The notes under the pieces were generated by a model that worked only from the letters and a program-made list of their open reading frames with translations, was not told where the DNA came from and did no database searches. From contig CM068587.1 in assembly GCA_035048485.1 (NCBI GenBank), positions 41,229,842 to 41,293,841 of the forward strand: a stretch of DNA of 64,000 nt. Reading direction: 5' to 3'. The DNA is from Pteria penguin. Taxonomy: Eukaryota; Mollusca; Bivalvia; Pterioida; Pteriidae. Each line of letters starts with the position of its first letter. Within the stretch, counting starts at the first letter, position 1. Positions 47,071 through 57,989 of this stretch are shown here, one piece after another. A program made the translations under genes and the position numbers.

Positions 47071-49330
47071 TTTTAGTTTTTCGACTGCAGAAATCTCTTG
47101 TGCACATTTTCATCATGTCTATGGTATATTCCCAAAAGGAAAAATTTGGCAGATATGTATTTGGTGAATGAAGGATATTTTATACTTCTTGTAATGAAGC
47201 AAATTTTCTCAACATTAATTCTTATTATGTGTATAGTATAAAAAATCCTGAAACATACATATTGTACAATTCTCAAACTAGATATCGGCTGAAATAGCCT
47301 ACTTAACTGGATATCTGCACAGTGGACTGGGGGTTCTAAGTTCAAATTCCTGTTACTGATCAATATTGTACAGCTGATTTTGTCCATTAAGCTAATGACT
47401 TTAATCAAGCCAAAGTGCCATATGGAGCATTACATTTGTAAAGTAGGTTCAAGCCCTGCCTTGGCAAAATTGTCAAAAACTTAAAAACTCTTGTCAAGAC
47501 CAGCATTTTGAATACCATTGCTTCATACGAGGGAAGTGACAATAGAAATTTCAATGTGTATATATAGTATATCCCCCCTTTCTTTATCTTACAAATTTTC
47601 AGAAAATTTAACAAATTATTGTTGTATTCCATTTCATTCCAATCACATTTTTTTCAATAAAATCAGCCAAAATACACAAAATACAGGTTTATACATTATA
47701 AATAATCTACATTGGGGGACAATCAGTAGAAAGACAGCTGCACACAATTAGGGGTTTTTTCCGACCAAACATTTCCACACATTTTTTTCATTTTCTTGAT
47801 TTATTCAATATAAGGATTCACAAAGCATTTATTTGCCAACTTCTATTAGAAAATATCTGTTTAAAAAGTCAGGTCAAAATTTAGTTATTTGGACTTTTAT
47901 GCTTTTCTATTGTTCGAAAGTAGTTGGTCAAACCCTGGTGGAGGCAATTTATTTGTGTTCAATAATATACCAAACAAGTTTTTAAGTGTTTTGTAGAACT
48001 CAATAAGTCATACTTTAAAAATTATTAATTTCAAAAACATTTTAAACATTATCTTGATTTACTCAGTTTAGGCATAAAGAGACTGAATACGAAATAAACC
48101 ATTTATTTGTAAACATTTTGTAAGAAAATGTCTAAAAATATCTGTTTGATTACAGGACAGTGTCATGTCAAAGCTTTAAGGATCGACAAAATGACTCTTT
48201 CTGGTAATTTTTGTTTGTTTGTTTGATTTTTTTTTTGGGGGGGGGGGATGTTTTTGTTTGTACGAGACTGTAAAATGTTTAATTTAAGATTTAGTTGGGT
48301 ACCCTTGCAACAAAACATTTTGGATAGATTCTTTTAAACAGAATAGATGTGCCCCTAATTTGATACTATCATATATGCTGGAATTTACGTTATGTATTTA
48401 TCTGCTTATTGATTTATGACGTCAAACAAAGATTATTACGCCTACATGGAGACGGCATCTGCTTGATGCAATGCACCGACATTTAGACCTATGTAACGGA
48501 CCACACCAAAGCAGTGAGGGATCTTTTCCATTCATCACCTACTATGACACATAACCTCGGATTTTACCCTTCACCTACTATGACACATAACTTCGGATTT
48601 TACCCTTCACCTACTATGACACATAACCTCGGGATTTTACCCTTCACCTACTATTACACATAACGTCGGATTTTACCCTTCACCTACTATGACACATAAC
48701 CTCGGATTTTATCCTTCACCTACTATGACACATAACCTCGGATTTTACCCTTCACCTACTATGACACATAACCTCGGATTTTACCCTTCACCTACTATGA
48801 CACATAAGCTCGGATTTTACTCTTCACCTACTATGACACATAACCTCAGATTTAACTGTTTCATTGAAACGGGCAACCGACGGGACTCGAAACCGGGACC
48901 TCTTAGTCACGAGCCAAGCACTCTAGGGACCCACTGAGCTACGCTGGTTCATTTTGCTGGTCCTTGCTTGAAGAGTGAAAAAAAAACCAAAACAACAACA
49001 AAACAAAAAGAAAAACAACAAAAACAAAACCAAACAACCTCCCCAAAACCCAAACAACCCCCCCCAAAAAAGAATCCACCAAACGAACAAAAAACAAAAC
49101 AAGATAAAGAATAAAGGAAAACAATATTGTATTATGTATAGGAAGCATGGAAGTAGGTGAAGAGAGGGAACTATATTTATCATTTCAGCTTGGGCAGAGG
49201 GGAAAGGAAGTTAAGTTTTCATCTGGAATTTTCTTAACCAAACCGTGATCCACTTGCACTGCGTCTAAACTAACATACATGTAGCAGTTCTGTACGTTGT
49301 ATAAAATGATTTATGAGTATGTAGGCCTAC
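47071..49330. repeat. Shared right flank and extension block (copy c)
   Basis: 47080-47350 matches the right flank; 47355-49330 matches 41915-43440. It includes a GTTTGTTTG...T/G homopolymer patch (48205-48247), the VNTR-bearing SINE (48410-48955) and an A/C tract (48978-49112). No coding frame conserved between copies. Confidence 0.85.
48410..48955 (-). mobile_element. SINE with tandemly expanded core (9 x 36 bp)
   Basis: It is the paralogue of 42610-43030, with matching flanks on both sides. Box A TAGCTCAGTGG (48931-48941) and box B GGTTTCGAGTCC (48883-48894) are on the minus strand. The 36-base core unit is present about nine times (48535-48850), against six in the other copy. Most units are nearly identical; one has an extra G in CCTCGGG. 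The in-frame MTHNLGFYPSPT period on the plus strand is a by-product of the 36-base unit. Confidence 0.9.
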
Positions 49331-51020
49331 CATGTGTATGAATGACGTACATTGGGATCCACGAAGTTCAGCGGTACATTACAGTCCTAGTTTTTGACAG
49401 GATCCGAGATGGAGTCTATTAAAGCCATCATTATTACCAATCAAATGAGATAGGGGCGGACATTTGTGGATTGCTGAATGTTTTGCGGAAAAATCAAGGT
49501 TCGAGTTCTGACCCCTGACTACAAAACCTCTTGAGCACAATCTTAAGCCAAATTCACAATCCGTGCTCAACTCGGAGTCAAGTAGCAAATTTCAGGTATA
49601 TCAAACATCCCGAGTACAGTGTCATCCTCAGTTTTGAGTACGAATTCGATAACAATTTTCTTTGATTAATCAAAGGCTTTCTCTCACGTACTGAATAAAA
49701 TTCATCTGAAATTTGTAAAATGAAGCAGTAGCATATACTACGAGGTACCAGATTCCCGGTTCTTTCCATCCCTTAATCTTTCTATTTTTCTCTTCCCTTC
49801 TTCTCTTCACAGGCTGAGACAACAATATCATCAACCTCCCCTTATTTCTCATACTCTCGAAACCAACAACACACCCTTCTGGATCACTCAGATGCGTGCT
49901 ATGCAACCGGACTCAAGAGAAATTTGTCAAAGTATGTAACCACCCCACCCCACCCCGGTCGCCACGCCCTTGACCCATCCATGAGACAGATATGGTAAAA
50001 AATAAACACACACAACACTTGTAGCGGACTTAGTTCTTCATCCCCACCAAATTTCATCAACTTTGAGTTTTCCAAGTTTCAGCAAAATCTGTCAATCACT
50101 TCTAAAGAAGTCCACCAAAGCTTATAATTACACACTTACGGTATTAGTACATCCCCTTTTTATTTTAGAAATGCCCCCAAAATTTATAAAACATTTGTGT
50201 CTCATTTCTTTCTACTTACATTTATTTATGAATTTTTTTAGATGCAATACACAAAATTCAGAACATCATGAGTAATATTCTAAGACGGACGAGCAGCTCG
50301 TTATTAGAATAGTTCAATGCGTATTCAACTCAGGTGAGCTGAGTAGGCGTACTGTATCGATAATCGTTACATTGCTACCCATCAGATTAACTGTGCTAAA
50401 TCCTGTCCTCCCTGACAAGAAACAAAAATCAATGCATAAATGAAAATGGGTGACCAAGATTTAACTAAACGTTTGCCAACGTATTTTTAAAAGCAAGAAA
50501 GACAACTTTTACAATATAAAAAAATGCATGACGTCATTTGGACATGCGCATTAGAATAAGACTTTACAAAGAGTCCATTTATCTAACAGGGGTGTAGATT
50601 TTTCTTGAAAAAAATACCAAACACTCTTGGATTTTTACAACTTTTAATCATTACTCCTTAAAGTCTAAATTATCTTGTACATCTTTAGAATAAGATTTCT
50701 AAAGGTTCCAAGAATGTTATAAACTGGACATGGCTGTTTATTGTAGTTGTATGAGCCTACGTGACTACCTATCACCCCTACAGGTATTAATGGAAGGACC
50801 TCCGACTACTGACTACATCTGAAACATTAGAATTGTTTATTTAGTCAGTAAACAACACAAGACCTGAATGGTAGGCTTTTAGACAATTCATTGATACAGC
50901 AATGGATCTAATTACATATTTTATAGAGTGACATTCTTGCTAACTAATAAAACATTGAATTTTACCGTAATGCCTCTTATTCATTGCTGTCTCTTTTGAG
51001 TACACTTCGTATTGAAAGTA
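49331..51020. other. Dispersed repeats, no gene
   Basis: 49640-49880 matches 4930-4990 and 5690-5870 ('aatcaaaggctttctc', GGTTCTTTCCATCCC). 49920-50360 contains the 'cttgtag-ggact' and 'ctaaagaagtccacc' families. 50440-50800 is a copy of the CTAAACG-TTTGC-AACG element with a single GAAAGACAACTTTT unit, followed by 'gggtgtagatttttcttgaaa' and 'tatcacccctacaggtattaatgg' as at 13210-13440. Confidence 0.65.
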
Positions 51021-51120
51021 AAAGAAGAAGAAGAAGAAGTGAGTCAAAATGAAAATAGAAATATGTGTGTGAAGGTGTGTGTGTGTAGGTGTTTGCGTAT
51101 GTGTGTGTGTGCGTGTGTAA
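51021..51120. repeat. (AGA)n and (GT)n microsatellites
   Basis: 51021-51040 is an AGA trinucleotide tract and 51062-51120 an interrupted GT tract. They adjoin the decayed 3' part of the LINE remnant on its downstream side. Confidence 0.9.
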
Positions 51121-51396
51121 ACACACGGAAATCAGGTTTAAGTGGGGGATGTATTGCATGAAAATTTATACCTTCGCAAAGACTGCACGCAAAAATTGTG
51201 AGGGATTTCGATTTATGCCTATGCAGCAGGCCCATACCACCTGAAACAGCCAGTGATTTCTAACATACAGACAAACACAGACAATCACACAATAGATTTT
51301 TATAGAGAATAATGACTGTATAATTACTAGACAAAAGTAGCATGATGTTCTAAATACAGAAAACATTTTAAGGACGGACATCTTGACATCTGAATT

Positions 51397-52810
51397 TATT
51401 CCACAACTCACAGCCATAAAGGACAGGCGGACGGACAACTGTTTGTACAGATGTGTCAGCGAAATAGCTTTAAAAATGTCAAAATTATTTTTGTGATTCC
51501 TAAGTAGGATTTCCTACACCTATCAGTTGCAAGCATTATTTGTTCAGATAGATTACACCTATTGTTTTCTAGGAGTCCAAGATGGTTATAACTGTCACTG
51601 ATGGAAATTTCTTTATCTCCGATTGTCCAAGTAAACTGCGATGAAGTATTGTTGCAATATTATCGTTGGCACGGAAACTACAATGCAAGAATTATCTACA
51701 TTAAATTAAAGCGCCAGAGAAGTGAGTAATTATATGCAGTATTAAGCATATGTTGAAGATTTAGCGGCGATGGCGCAATACACAAAGTGTCGTCCGCAAA
51801 GGTAGGCGTTAAGTATGCCAAAACCTATATTGGACTCGAGTTTGCAAACTAAATCTTTGATAAAGACAAGATAGAGAAATGTAGACAGAGCTTCACCTTG
51901 TCTCATGCCCTGTTGTACCAAAAATCACCTTGACTGAACAAAGTTCACAATAACTACACTTGTTGTATCTGTGGGGAAGTCGATAATCAAAGACCACAAT
52001 GCTCCATTGATTCCTAATTTGTACATCTTTACAAATAACCCATGTCGCCAAACTGTGTCAAAACCCTGACTGGTAGCAAGAGAAGCTGCAGAAATATCGC
52101 ACCCATTTCCAAGACTGTGAAAAATTAATATTGTTTCCTGAATACTGAAAGATACTGTCACACACCCCAAGATTGGTTGAAATCCTTGCTGTTGTGAGTT
52201 TGGAAAGGATTCTGCGTCAATAACGAATTCCATTATTCTGGATTTAATGACATATTCAAAAGTTTTTAGCAAAGATGATAGAAGAGCTACTGGTCTGTAA
52301 CTTTTACATGATTTTTATCTTTAACCCCCACGCTTGTATATGGGAATTATTAGGCCAAGACCTTGGTACTTTGCATACCCTAACAATGGCTTGGATCAAG
52401 TTCGACAAACAATTAATAACAACGTTACAAGTTACAAAATAGTCAGCAAAAATTTGACCACATTTGTAGGGTCATTATATTGATTCCCTAAATCATCGAC
52501 AATTTCTGGGTAAATTCGAGACGAATGAGGCTTTTGACGACGCACAAGTCTCCAAAATAAATGAATTCGCTTCGCAAAATACGGCGCTTAGCTCTTTCTT
52601 CATCGTCACGTCCAATTAATCAATTCGGTCGTTTTCCACGCACTTGGTTAAAACTTTTGTAAGGTTAATACTGAAACTATCTATATCGTTATAGAATTTA
52701 ATTGTCGACTTAGCAGTTCTCTTCAAGTCTCTGTTTAACCGCATTTCTATATTCAGCAATATTTTCCGCGGTCGCTTCATACCAAGCCAGAACATATATT
52801 ACTGCAGTAG
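51397..52810 (-). pseudogene. Non-LTR retrotransposon (LINE) reverse transcriptase remnant
   Basis: This is a decayed LINE polymerase read on the minus strand in several frames. From its N-terminal side: a linker reading YEATAENIAEYRNAVKQR near 52770; FWRLVRRQKPHSSRIYPEI near 52540; a long open stretch at 51925-52272 with QQGFQ, DISAA and FDTVWRHGLF (reverse transcriptase palm region) and SVVIVNFVQSR; then, after a frameshift, MRQGEALSTFLYLVF; the catalytic FADD at 51789-51800; YNHLGLLEN; and YGCELWN at about 51398-51418. The order is that of a Jockey/CR1/L2-like polymerase. At least three frameshifts and stops break it, so it is inactive. Endonuclease and 3' end are not recognisable. The clade is an inference from motifs only. 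Confidence 0.85.
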
Positions 52811-52822
52811 AACTTATTCCAC

Positions 52823-52862
52823 CAGGGACGTATATATCTAAATTTAGATATATGCGTCCCTG
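52823..52862. repeat. 40-base near-perfect palindrome
   Basis: CAGGGACGTATATATCTAAA is followed immediately by its inverted copy with one mismatch. The outer CAGGGACG resembles a hAT-type terminus, so this may be two ends fused with no interior. Confidence 0.85.
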
Positions 52863-53149
52863 ATTCCATTCTCTTTCAAAACAACAACCGCCCCCCCCCC
52901 CCTCCTTCCAGACATTAAATGAATAAATAATGATAATAATACCAAATGTTTGATTAATCTATAAAGCATAGACATACATATTGAAGTGTATAGATCCAGG
53001 GGCGACAAACACCAAAAATGGCGAGATATTAACAAAATGTCGCAGGTGTTATCGTCCTCTTTATTACTAGATTCATTTCACAAATGATACCAAGAAATGA
53101 TATTTACGCTTAAATGAAACCAAGCGAGACATTTTACATGTTGCTTATT

Positions 53150-53600
53150 TGATTTAAGGTTTTACGTCGCCAATTCCACAATTTTCAGTCATATAGCGAC
53201 GTGAGAACTGGGGAAAGCAACCTCTGAAACATACAATCTTAATAAAACGCGACTTGTATTTCGCTCCTCTACGCTACTCTCCATGTACAAGATCTTACAA
53301 CTGCCGATTCGAGGTCATCTCATGATGACCTTTCAGAACAGCCAATCAGAATTGGAGTTAGAGATCTTTCGGTGTTATATTACACACAAACAATACCGAA
53401 AGATCTCTAAATCAAATTCTGACTGGCTGTACTGAAAGGTCATCCTGAGATGACCTCGAATCGGCAGTTGTAAGATCTTGTACAAGGAGAGTAGCGTAGA
53501 GGAACGAAGTACAAGTCGCGTTTCAATAAGATTGTGAAACATAGTAGCGCAATCCAGCAATCGATCCTATATAATCTGCATTTGAAGCCAAGCGCTCGAA
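53150..53600 (-). mobile_element. Old SINE split by a foldback element
   Basis: 53152-53233 ('ggttttacgtcgccaattcc', 'atatagcgacgtgagaac', 'caacctctgaaacata') and 53543-53600 ('gtagcgcaatccagcaatcg', 'aagccaagcgctcgaa') line up with the two halves of the SINE at 21308-21484, minus orientation. The insertion lies at the position corresponding to the AAACATATTGGCGC stretch of that SINE. Diverged, so an old copy. Confidence 0.82.
53234..53534. mobile_element. Foldback MITE with 143-nt arms and 9-bp target duplication
   Basis: The arms 53234-53376 and 53392-53534 are complementary over 143 bases at roughly nine positions in ten; the loop is 15 bases. TGAAACATA flanks both ends (53225-53233, 53535-53543). 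Each arm contains a further short dyad (GGTCATC...GATGACC). Long terminal inverted repeats with a 9-base duplication are characteristic of Mutator-like elements, so a MULE-derived MITE is the likeliest class. No coding capacity. Confidence 0.93.
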
Positions 53601-54952
53601 TATTAAATATTTAAAGCATATATCAAAATCTCTTTGCTGCTTTTATAGAAGATCAAGATGTGAAAAATATATGGCGACGGACGAACGACGGTGCGCTACG
53701 AAAATAGCTCACTTGATCTTATAAGATGAAATAAATTGGGAATGAGCAAAAGAAAGGCGGTACGCTATGATAATAACTCATTTCAGCTAAAGTGAGCTGC
53801 ATAGGCGTAATAGCAACTCTTGCTTTTCCTAAGGAAACGCAGTCATTTGGGCCGGCACGAGCCGGCCCATTTACTGATTTAACTTTGGAGAAAACACTGT
53901 GATTTACTGCTGCCCTGTAAAGTACTATGATTCACTGCGGTATTACTTTGTTTACTAGATATCATCATGGTCACTAAAGGTCATTAAAACGCTTGACAAA
54001 TACGTTATGTTCACATCCTTTGTACATATTATCGTGAAAAAAAAAATTCCAGTTTTTATAAGAGCCGAAAATTATGACATCATCGTTGCGGCGCTATTTA
54101 TAGATATGTATATACGGCGATGCTGTGCTCAATGTTAAGTTTATTTTTAGAAACCTTGCTATACGCGATAGTATAGAAGGGATTACCGGAGAGGTTGAGT
54201 TTACCGAAAAGATCGTAAAATCTACCGAAAAGAAAATTACAGAATAAAAATTTACCAGTATTTCCTCTGATTATAATTATAAGTGATCACTGAAGAAATT
54301 GTATTCTAAGACGTATATGTAAATTTATACTAAACAATGATACATAAAATGAAGCATACAAAAATATGTTTTAAGTCAAGTTATACCGATTTAAGCCTTT
54401 TAAGTCATTGACATTGATTCAAATTTTAAATCCATGTCATCATCTATAATTTCATACATTTGTCTGAAACAAGAGTGTCTTAAGTTGTACAATTAACCTC
54501 CAAAAATAAGAGACGAGATGGGCATAACTTCATATATAAAAACAAATTTTCTACGATATTTTTATAGGTTAATTGTACAACAAAATGATTACTTAAAGAT
54601 AATTAAAGACAACAGGTCATGTTTGAAATTATTATCACTAATTATGTAGATATGAAATTTGAATTAAAGTTTTCATAGAAATTAGTAAGAAATAGCAAGA
54701 AAATTAAAAGTAATTCAAAATAATACAAACTGTTTTGATACTACTACTTTAAACCTTTTTGTTCAAAATTCCAAAAGTATAATAGGTAAAAAAAAAATTC
54801 CCAATGAACTTTTAAACTTAAACTGTAACATTTAAATTCAAATTTTTATTCTTTGGTTTGATTTCATTTTAATATTCTTAATTTGGATTCAGTCAATAAT
54901 ATTAAAAGATATTTTGAATTTAAAGGTTATGTTGAAAGCATTTTAAGCAACA
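53601..54952. other. AT-rich intergenic sequence
   Basis: 53675-53820 holds a fragment of the GACGGACGAACGACGG / GTGAGCTGCATAGGCGTAATAG dispersed family. 53849-53868 is a GC-only hairpin (GGGCCGGC-ACGA-GCCGGCCC). From 53870 to 54950 the sequence is strongly AT-rich with no recognisable gene or repeat. Confidence 0.6.
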
Positions 54953-55164
54953 GGGTCCGGCGCCATAAACTGAGAATATACTTAAGTCATAATTTCATAT
55001 TCTTCTGTTCATCAATAAATTAATAATTGGGATTTGGATTCTATTTAGTTTTATTCTATTGATAAATAGAATTAAATCACTCTGCATGAGAATGTATTTG
55101 AACGTTTGACAATGGAATACATTAAAATGAAATATTAGACTTAAGTATATTCTCAGTTTGTACT
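54953..55164. mobile_element. MITE, copy 2 (inverted relative to 9010-9230)
   Basis: The left end GGGTCCGGCGCCATAAACTG and the continuing AGAATATACTTAAGTCA match the terminal repeats of the copy at 9010. The internal sequence matches the reverse complement of that copy (for example GATAAATAGAATTAAATCAC). The right terminus is worn (CTCAGTTTGTAC). Confidence 0.88.
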
Positions 55165-56602
55165 ATAAACATTAACAGTAACACCACTTGTACTTAACAA
55201 GATTATCCAAATATTATTTGTTTTTAAATTTTTGGATTAATTACAAATTTGCTTTCAATATTAGTTTGAATTATATTTGAGCCCAGCATAAAATTTGTTT
55301 ACATTCACTTGCAGTCAAGTTTTGTAAGTTTTGATAACATTATCTATTTCAATGAATGACCAAAAATCTTGCATGCTAGTCAAATGTATAGTTTTTTCTA
55401 TTGTTTATATAAGTGTATCATTTCTAATCATATTCAAGTATCAGTAAGAAATTTAGAATACAGAAATGAACTTTCAACATACTTGGTGTGTTATACTTGC
55501 CCTAGCTAACACATAGTGATTTTCATCAATACATTATGTTTATTTCAATCAAAGTGTTATAAATACTTGGCATGAAATGGCTGAACACATAGCATTAACC
55601 TTTACTGTCATTTTGTCTGTCTGTGATAACTAGACATGTATAATGTGACATGACTTTCCTGCCTGCACAACTAGAAAGAAGATGCTTACTCCTCCCTTAA
55701 AACTGCTTTCATATCTAGATTTCATCGAAATTGCATCTACATTGCACTTTTCAGACCCTTTTTTTATGTCACCTGCGAAACAAAACATTTGAATCAATTT
55801 GTCCGATGTCCATCCGTCTGTCTGTCAGTCACGCTTTCACATTATTGGTCATAATTTAGTATTAAACATCTATACTTCAAATCAAACTTGCAGGATTGAT
55901 TTATTACGATGAGAGCCGAAGGTCAAACTGAGACTGACAAGGTCATATTCAAGGTCAAGTCTATGGGTAAATATATGGCAAGCGACATCGTTTTTGGGAG
56001 CAATGACTTTTTATTTTTAATTTTCAAAACAATTATACATGTCGCCAAATTACACACTAAGTACTAAGGGCCACGCGCTAAGTATTGACTTGCTATTGGT
56101 TTTAAAGAAGTTTCTTAACGATATTTTAGGATGCCATTTTTCAGTATGAAGAGGCATTATCCTTTCAAATATTATTCAATCATAACCAACAAATATCACA
56201 ATTTAACCTTTTTTTCCAAATTACAGTATTACTTCTAGGAACAAATCATAATCAAACTTGTACTGGGCTTATTACATAAAGTCAAAAAAAAAAAAAGAAA
56301 ACGGTGTTTAAACAACTGTACACTATAGGTAGGTCGAAACCTATAGTGATTGAAATATAAATCAGTGAACAATTTGGTTACGGCCCGAAACTTTGACGCT
56401 TGCCTCAATAGATTTTATTGTTCCTCATCTGTGATACAATCTGTATTCTGTTGACATCTTATTAAGGAGGAATTAAACACTATCCGAATATAGCGCCGTT
56501 CGGGAATGCATCGGTTGATAAAAATGACGTAAGATTGTTTACATTCGATACAAAGCGCTAGAAGAGCAGAAGACACGATTGAGGCGAATATTGAAAGTTA
56601 AG
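55165..56602. other. AT-rich intergenic sequence with a dispersed repeat
   Basis: 55770-55990 is a dispersed repeat ('atgtcacctgcgaaacaaa', CCGTCTGTCTGTCAGTC, ending 'aaggtcatattcaaggtcaag'). 56270-56470 includes the end of the GGTGTGA/TCTGTATTC family. From about 56470 the sequence is not recognisable as repeat and contains TGACGTAA near 56524. Confidence 0.5.
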
Positions 56603-56715
56603 ATGAGTAAAAAAGAAAATATCGATGTGAATTTGTTTCTGATAATCAAATATCTTTATCAAAAGTGGAAAAGGGAGCATTTAAAATCGAAAAGTAGATC
56701 GGAACTAGCGTACGC
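56603..56715 (+). CDS. Possible short host reading frame interrupted by the hAT element
   Basis: An ATG at 56603 opens a frame that starts MSKKENIDVNLFLIIKYLYQ and stays open to the left edge of the hAT element. If the transposon and one copy of its 5-base target duplication are ignored, the frame continues at 61251 for another 17 codons to a stop at 61300-61302, about 54 codons in total. I do not recognise the product. Lysine-rich composition, a preceding TGACGTAA (CRE-like) and the absence of repeat similarity make a small 5' exon conceivable, but a chance frame of this length is also likely. Treat as a weak candidate. Confidence 0.2.
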
Positions 56716-56796
56716 CAGGCGCGTAGCCAGCGATGTTTCGAAGTGCAAGCCCGAATAGGCGAGGGGTCTGGGGGCCGCTTTAGGCCTCCAGTGGGT

Positions 56797-56841
56797 CCAG
56801 GGCAAAGCCCTGGTGGGGGGCTCAGGGGGGCAAAGCCCCCC
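56797..56841. promoter_or_regulatory. Two GC-rich sub-terminal hairpins of the hAT element
   Basis: CCAGGGCAAAGCCCTGG (56797-56813) and GGGGGGCAAAGCCCCCC (56825-56841) are perfect stems around a CAAAG-type loop, about 80-125 bases inside the left end. Clustered sub-terminal motifs are a usual transposase-binding feature of hAT ends; that role is inferred here. Confidence 0.7.
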
Positions 56842-56937
56842 GACGGAAAACGATTTTAGCTAATCAGAACCCATTGAAACTCATTCAAAATGCCTTTCTT
56901 TACTGAAAAGATTGAATATTTTACTCAGCTCATTTCT

Positions 56938-56943
56938 TTTATT
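56938..56943 (-). terminator. AATAAA polyadenylation signal of the transposase gene
   Basis: On the minus strand AATAAA lies 12 bases past the transposase stop codon. The short distance fits compact transposon genes; use is inferred. Confidence 0.55.
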
Positions 56944-56954
56944 GCTTGACATTA

Positions 56955-57989
56955 TTACAATCTTCTGTTTTTAAGAGACAAGAAATTGTCAATGACAGTA
57001 TCTATATCAATTTCCTCCTCCCGGTGTATGTGAAGAATAGAAAGGGCCGAAAGTCTCTCCTGTCCCATGGTGCTTCTCAAGTATGTCTTAACCCTTCGTA
57101 GTGAGCTGAATGAGCGCTCGGCAGATGCAGTAGAAACCGGCATGGTCAGCAAAATGGCCAACATTGTCCAGATACATGCATATAGATCTTTATTGGTGAC
57201 TGCAATGGTGTCCTGGAGGGAGGACGGTTGTTGTGCATTTGGAAGGCCCCACTTTGTTTTCCACCTCCTTAGTTCGTTATCAAATGCATTCCGTCCATGC
57301 TCTGTAAGATAACTTGAGAAAGCCTCAAACAACTGGTCAATCTTTTCCTCGTTGAGGTCCACGAGACGACTTGGGACCAGATGTTGAGCAAGGAAGCGGT
57401 TCTGCTCTTCACCACTAAGCAAACGGTCTTTCAGCTCCTGTGTCATGTGGTCTATGAAGGGAAGGTAGAGGACACGTTTCCAGTATTCTTTGGGATTGTT
57501 GGCTGGAATATTTGCTCTATGTCTCTGTCTTGCTGCTATTCTTGGCATGGAAGGCTGGATATCAAACTTGTCGGCCAGATCTGATGCTTGTTGGAAAAGG
57601 GAATCCCAAACTGCAGGGTCGCCTCTTTCGTTTCCGAACATCGTGATAACGACCTCACTCTCTCTAGCTGCTTCAATAAGGTTGCAGTTGACATTTTGTA
57701 GGAAAGTTGACAGGAAGACAGTTCCTTGCAGAATATGCTGGCAGACAACAAGACCAATAATAAACTCCCATCGGAGAATTGCATTGAGATGCTGGCCAGC
57801 TTTGTCATCTCCGTTGTCTTCAAGGTATTCAAGTGCATGGACTACTACTGGAAATGCTTGCAGAAATGTATATAAGGAATCCGCTCTGCTAGTCCAACGG
57901 GTTTCACACAGTGTTCGCAGCTTAGTCCTTTTGTCCATTTGCTGTTTGGTGTCAGCGTCGGTTTTCAACTCATCAACAAATGCATTCAA
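56955..57989 (-). pseudogene. hAT transposase, C-terminal half (exon 2, third frame segment)
   Basis: This 344-codon frame encodes the C-terminal half of a hAT-family (DUF4371 / ZMYM1-like) transposase, the nuclease that cuts and pastes the surrounding element. It contains CETRWTSR near residue 28, the all-helical insertion region, and the hAT dimerisation motif STASAERSFSSLRRVKTYLR followed by STMGQERLSALSILHIHR near residues 285-320. The end KNRRL is followed by TAA. It lacks its own start: the frame simply continues the upstream segment, which stops at 57986 because one base is missing around 57998-58004. Apart from that the frame is intact over more than 1 kb, which suggests a young element. 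Confidence 0.92.

Noticed and set aside
48689..48937. Protein with 12-residue repeats (MTHNLGFYPSPT)
   Set aside because: It is the reading of the 36-base VNTR inside a SINE, on the strand opposite to the SINE head; the paralogue does not preserve the whole frame.
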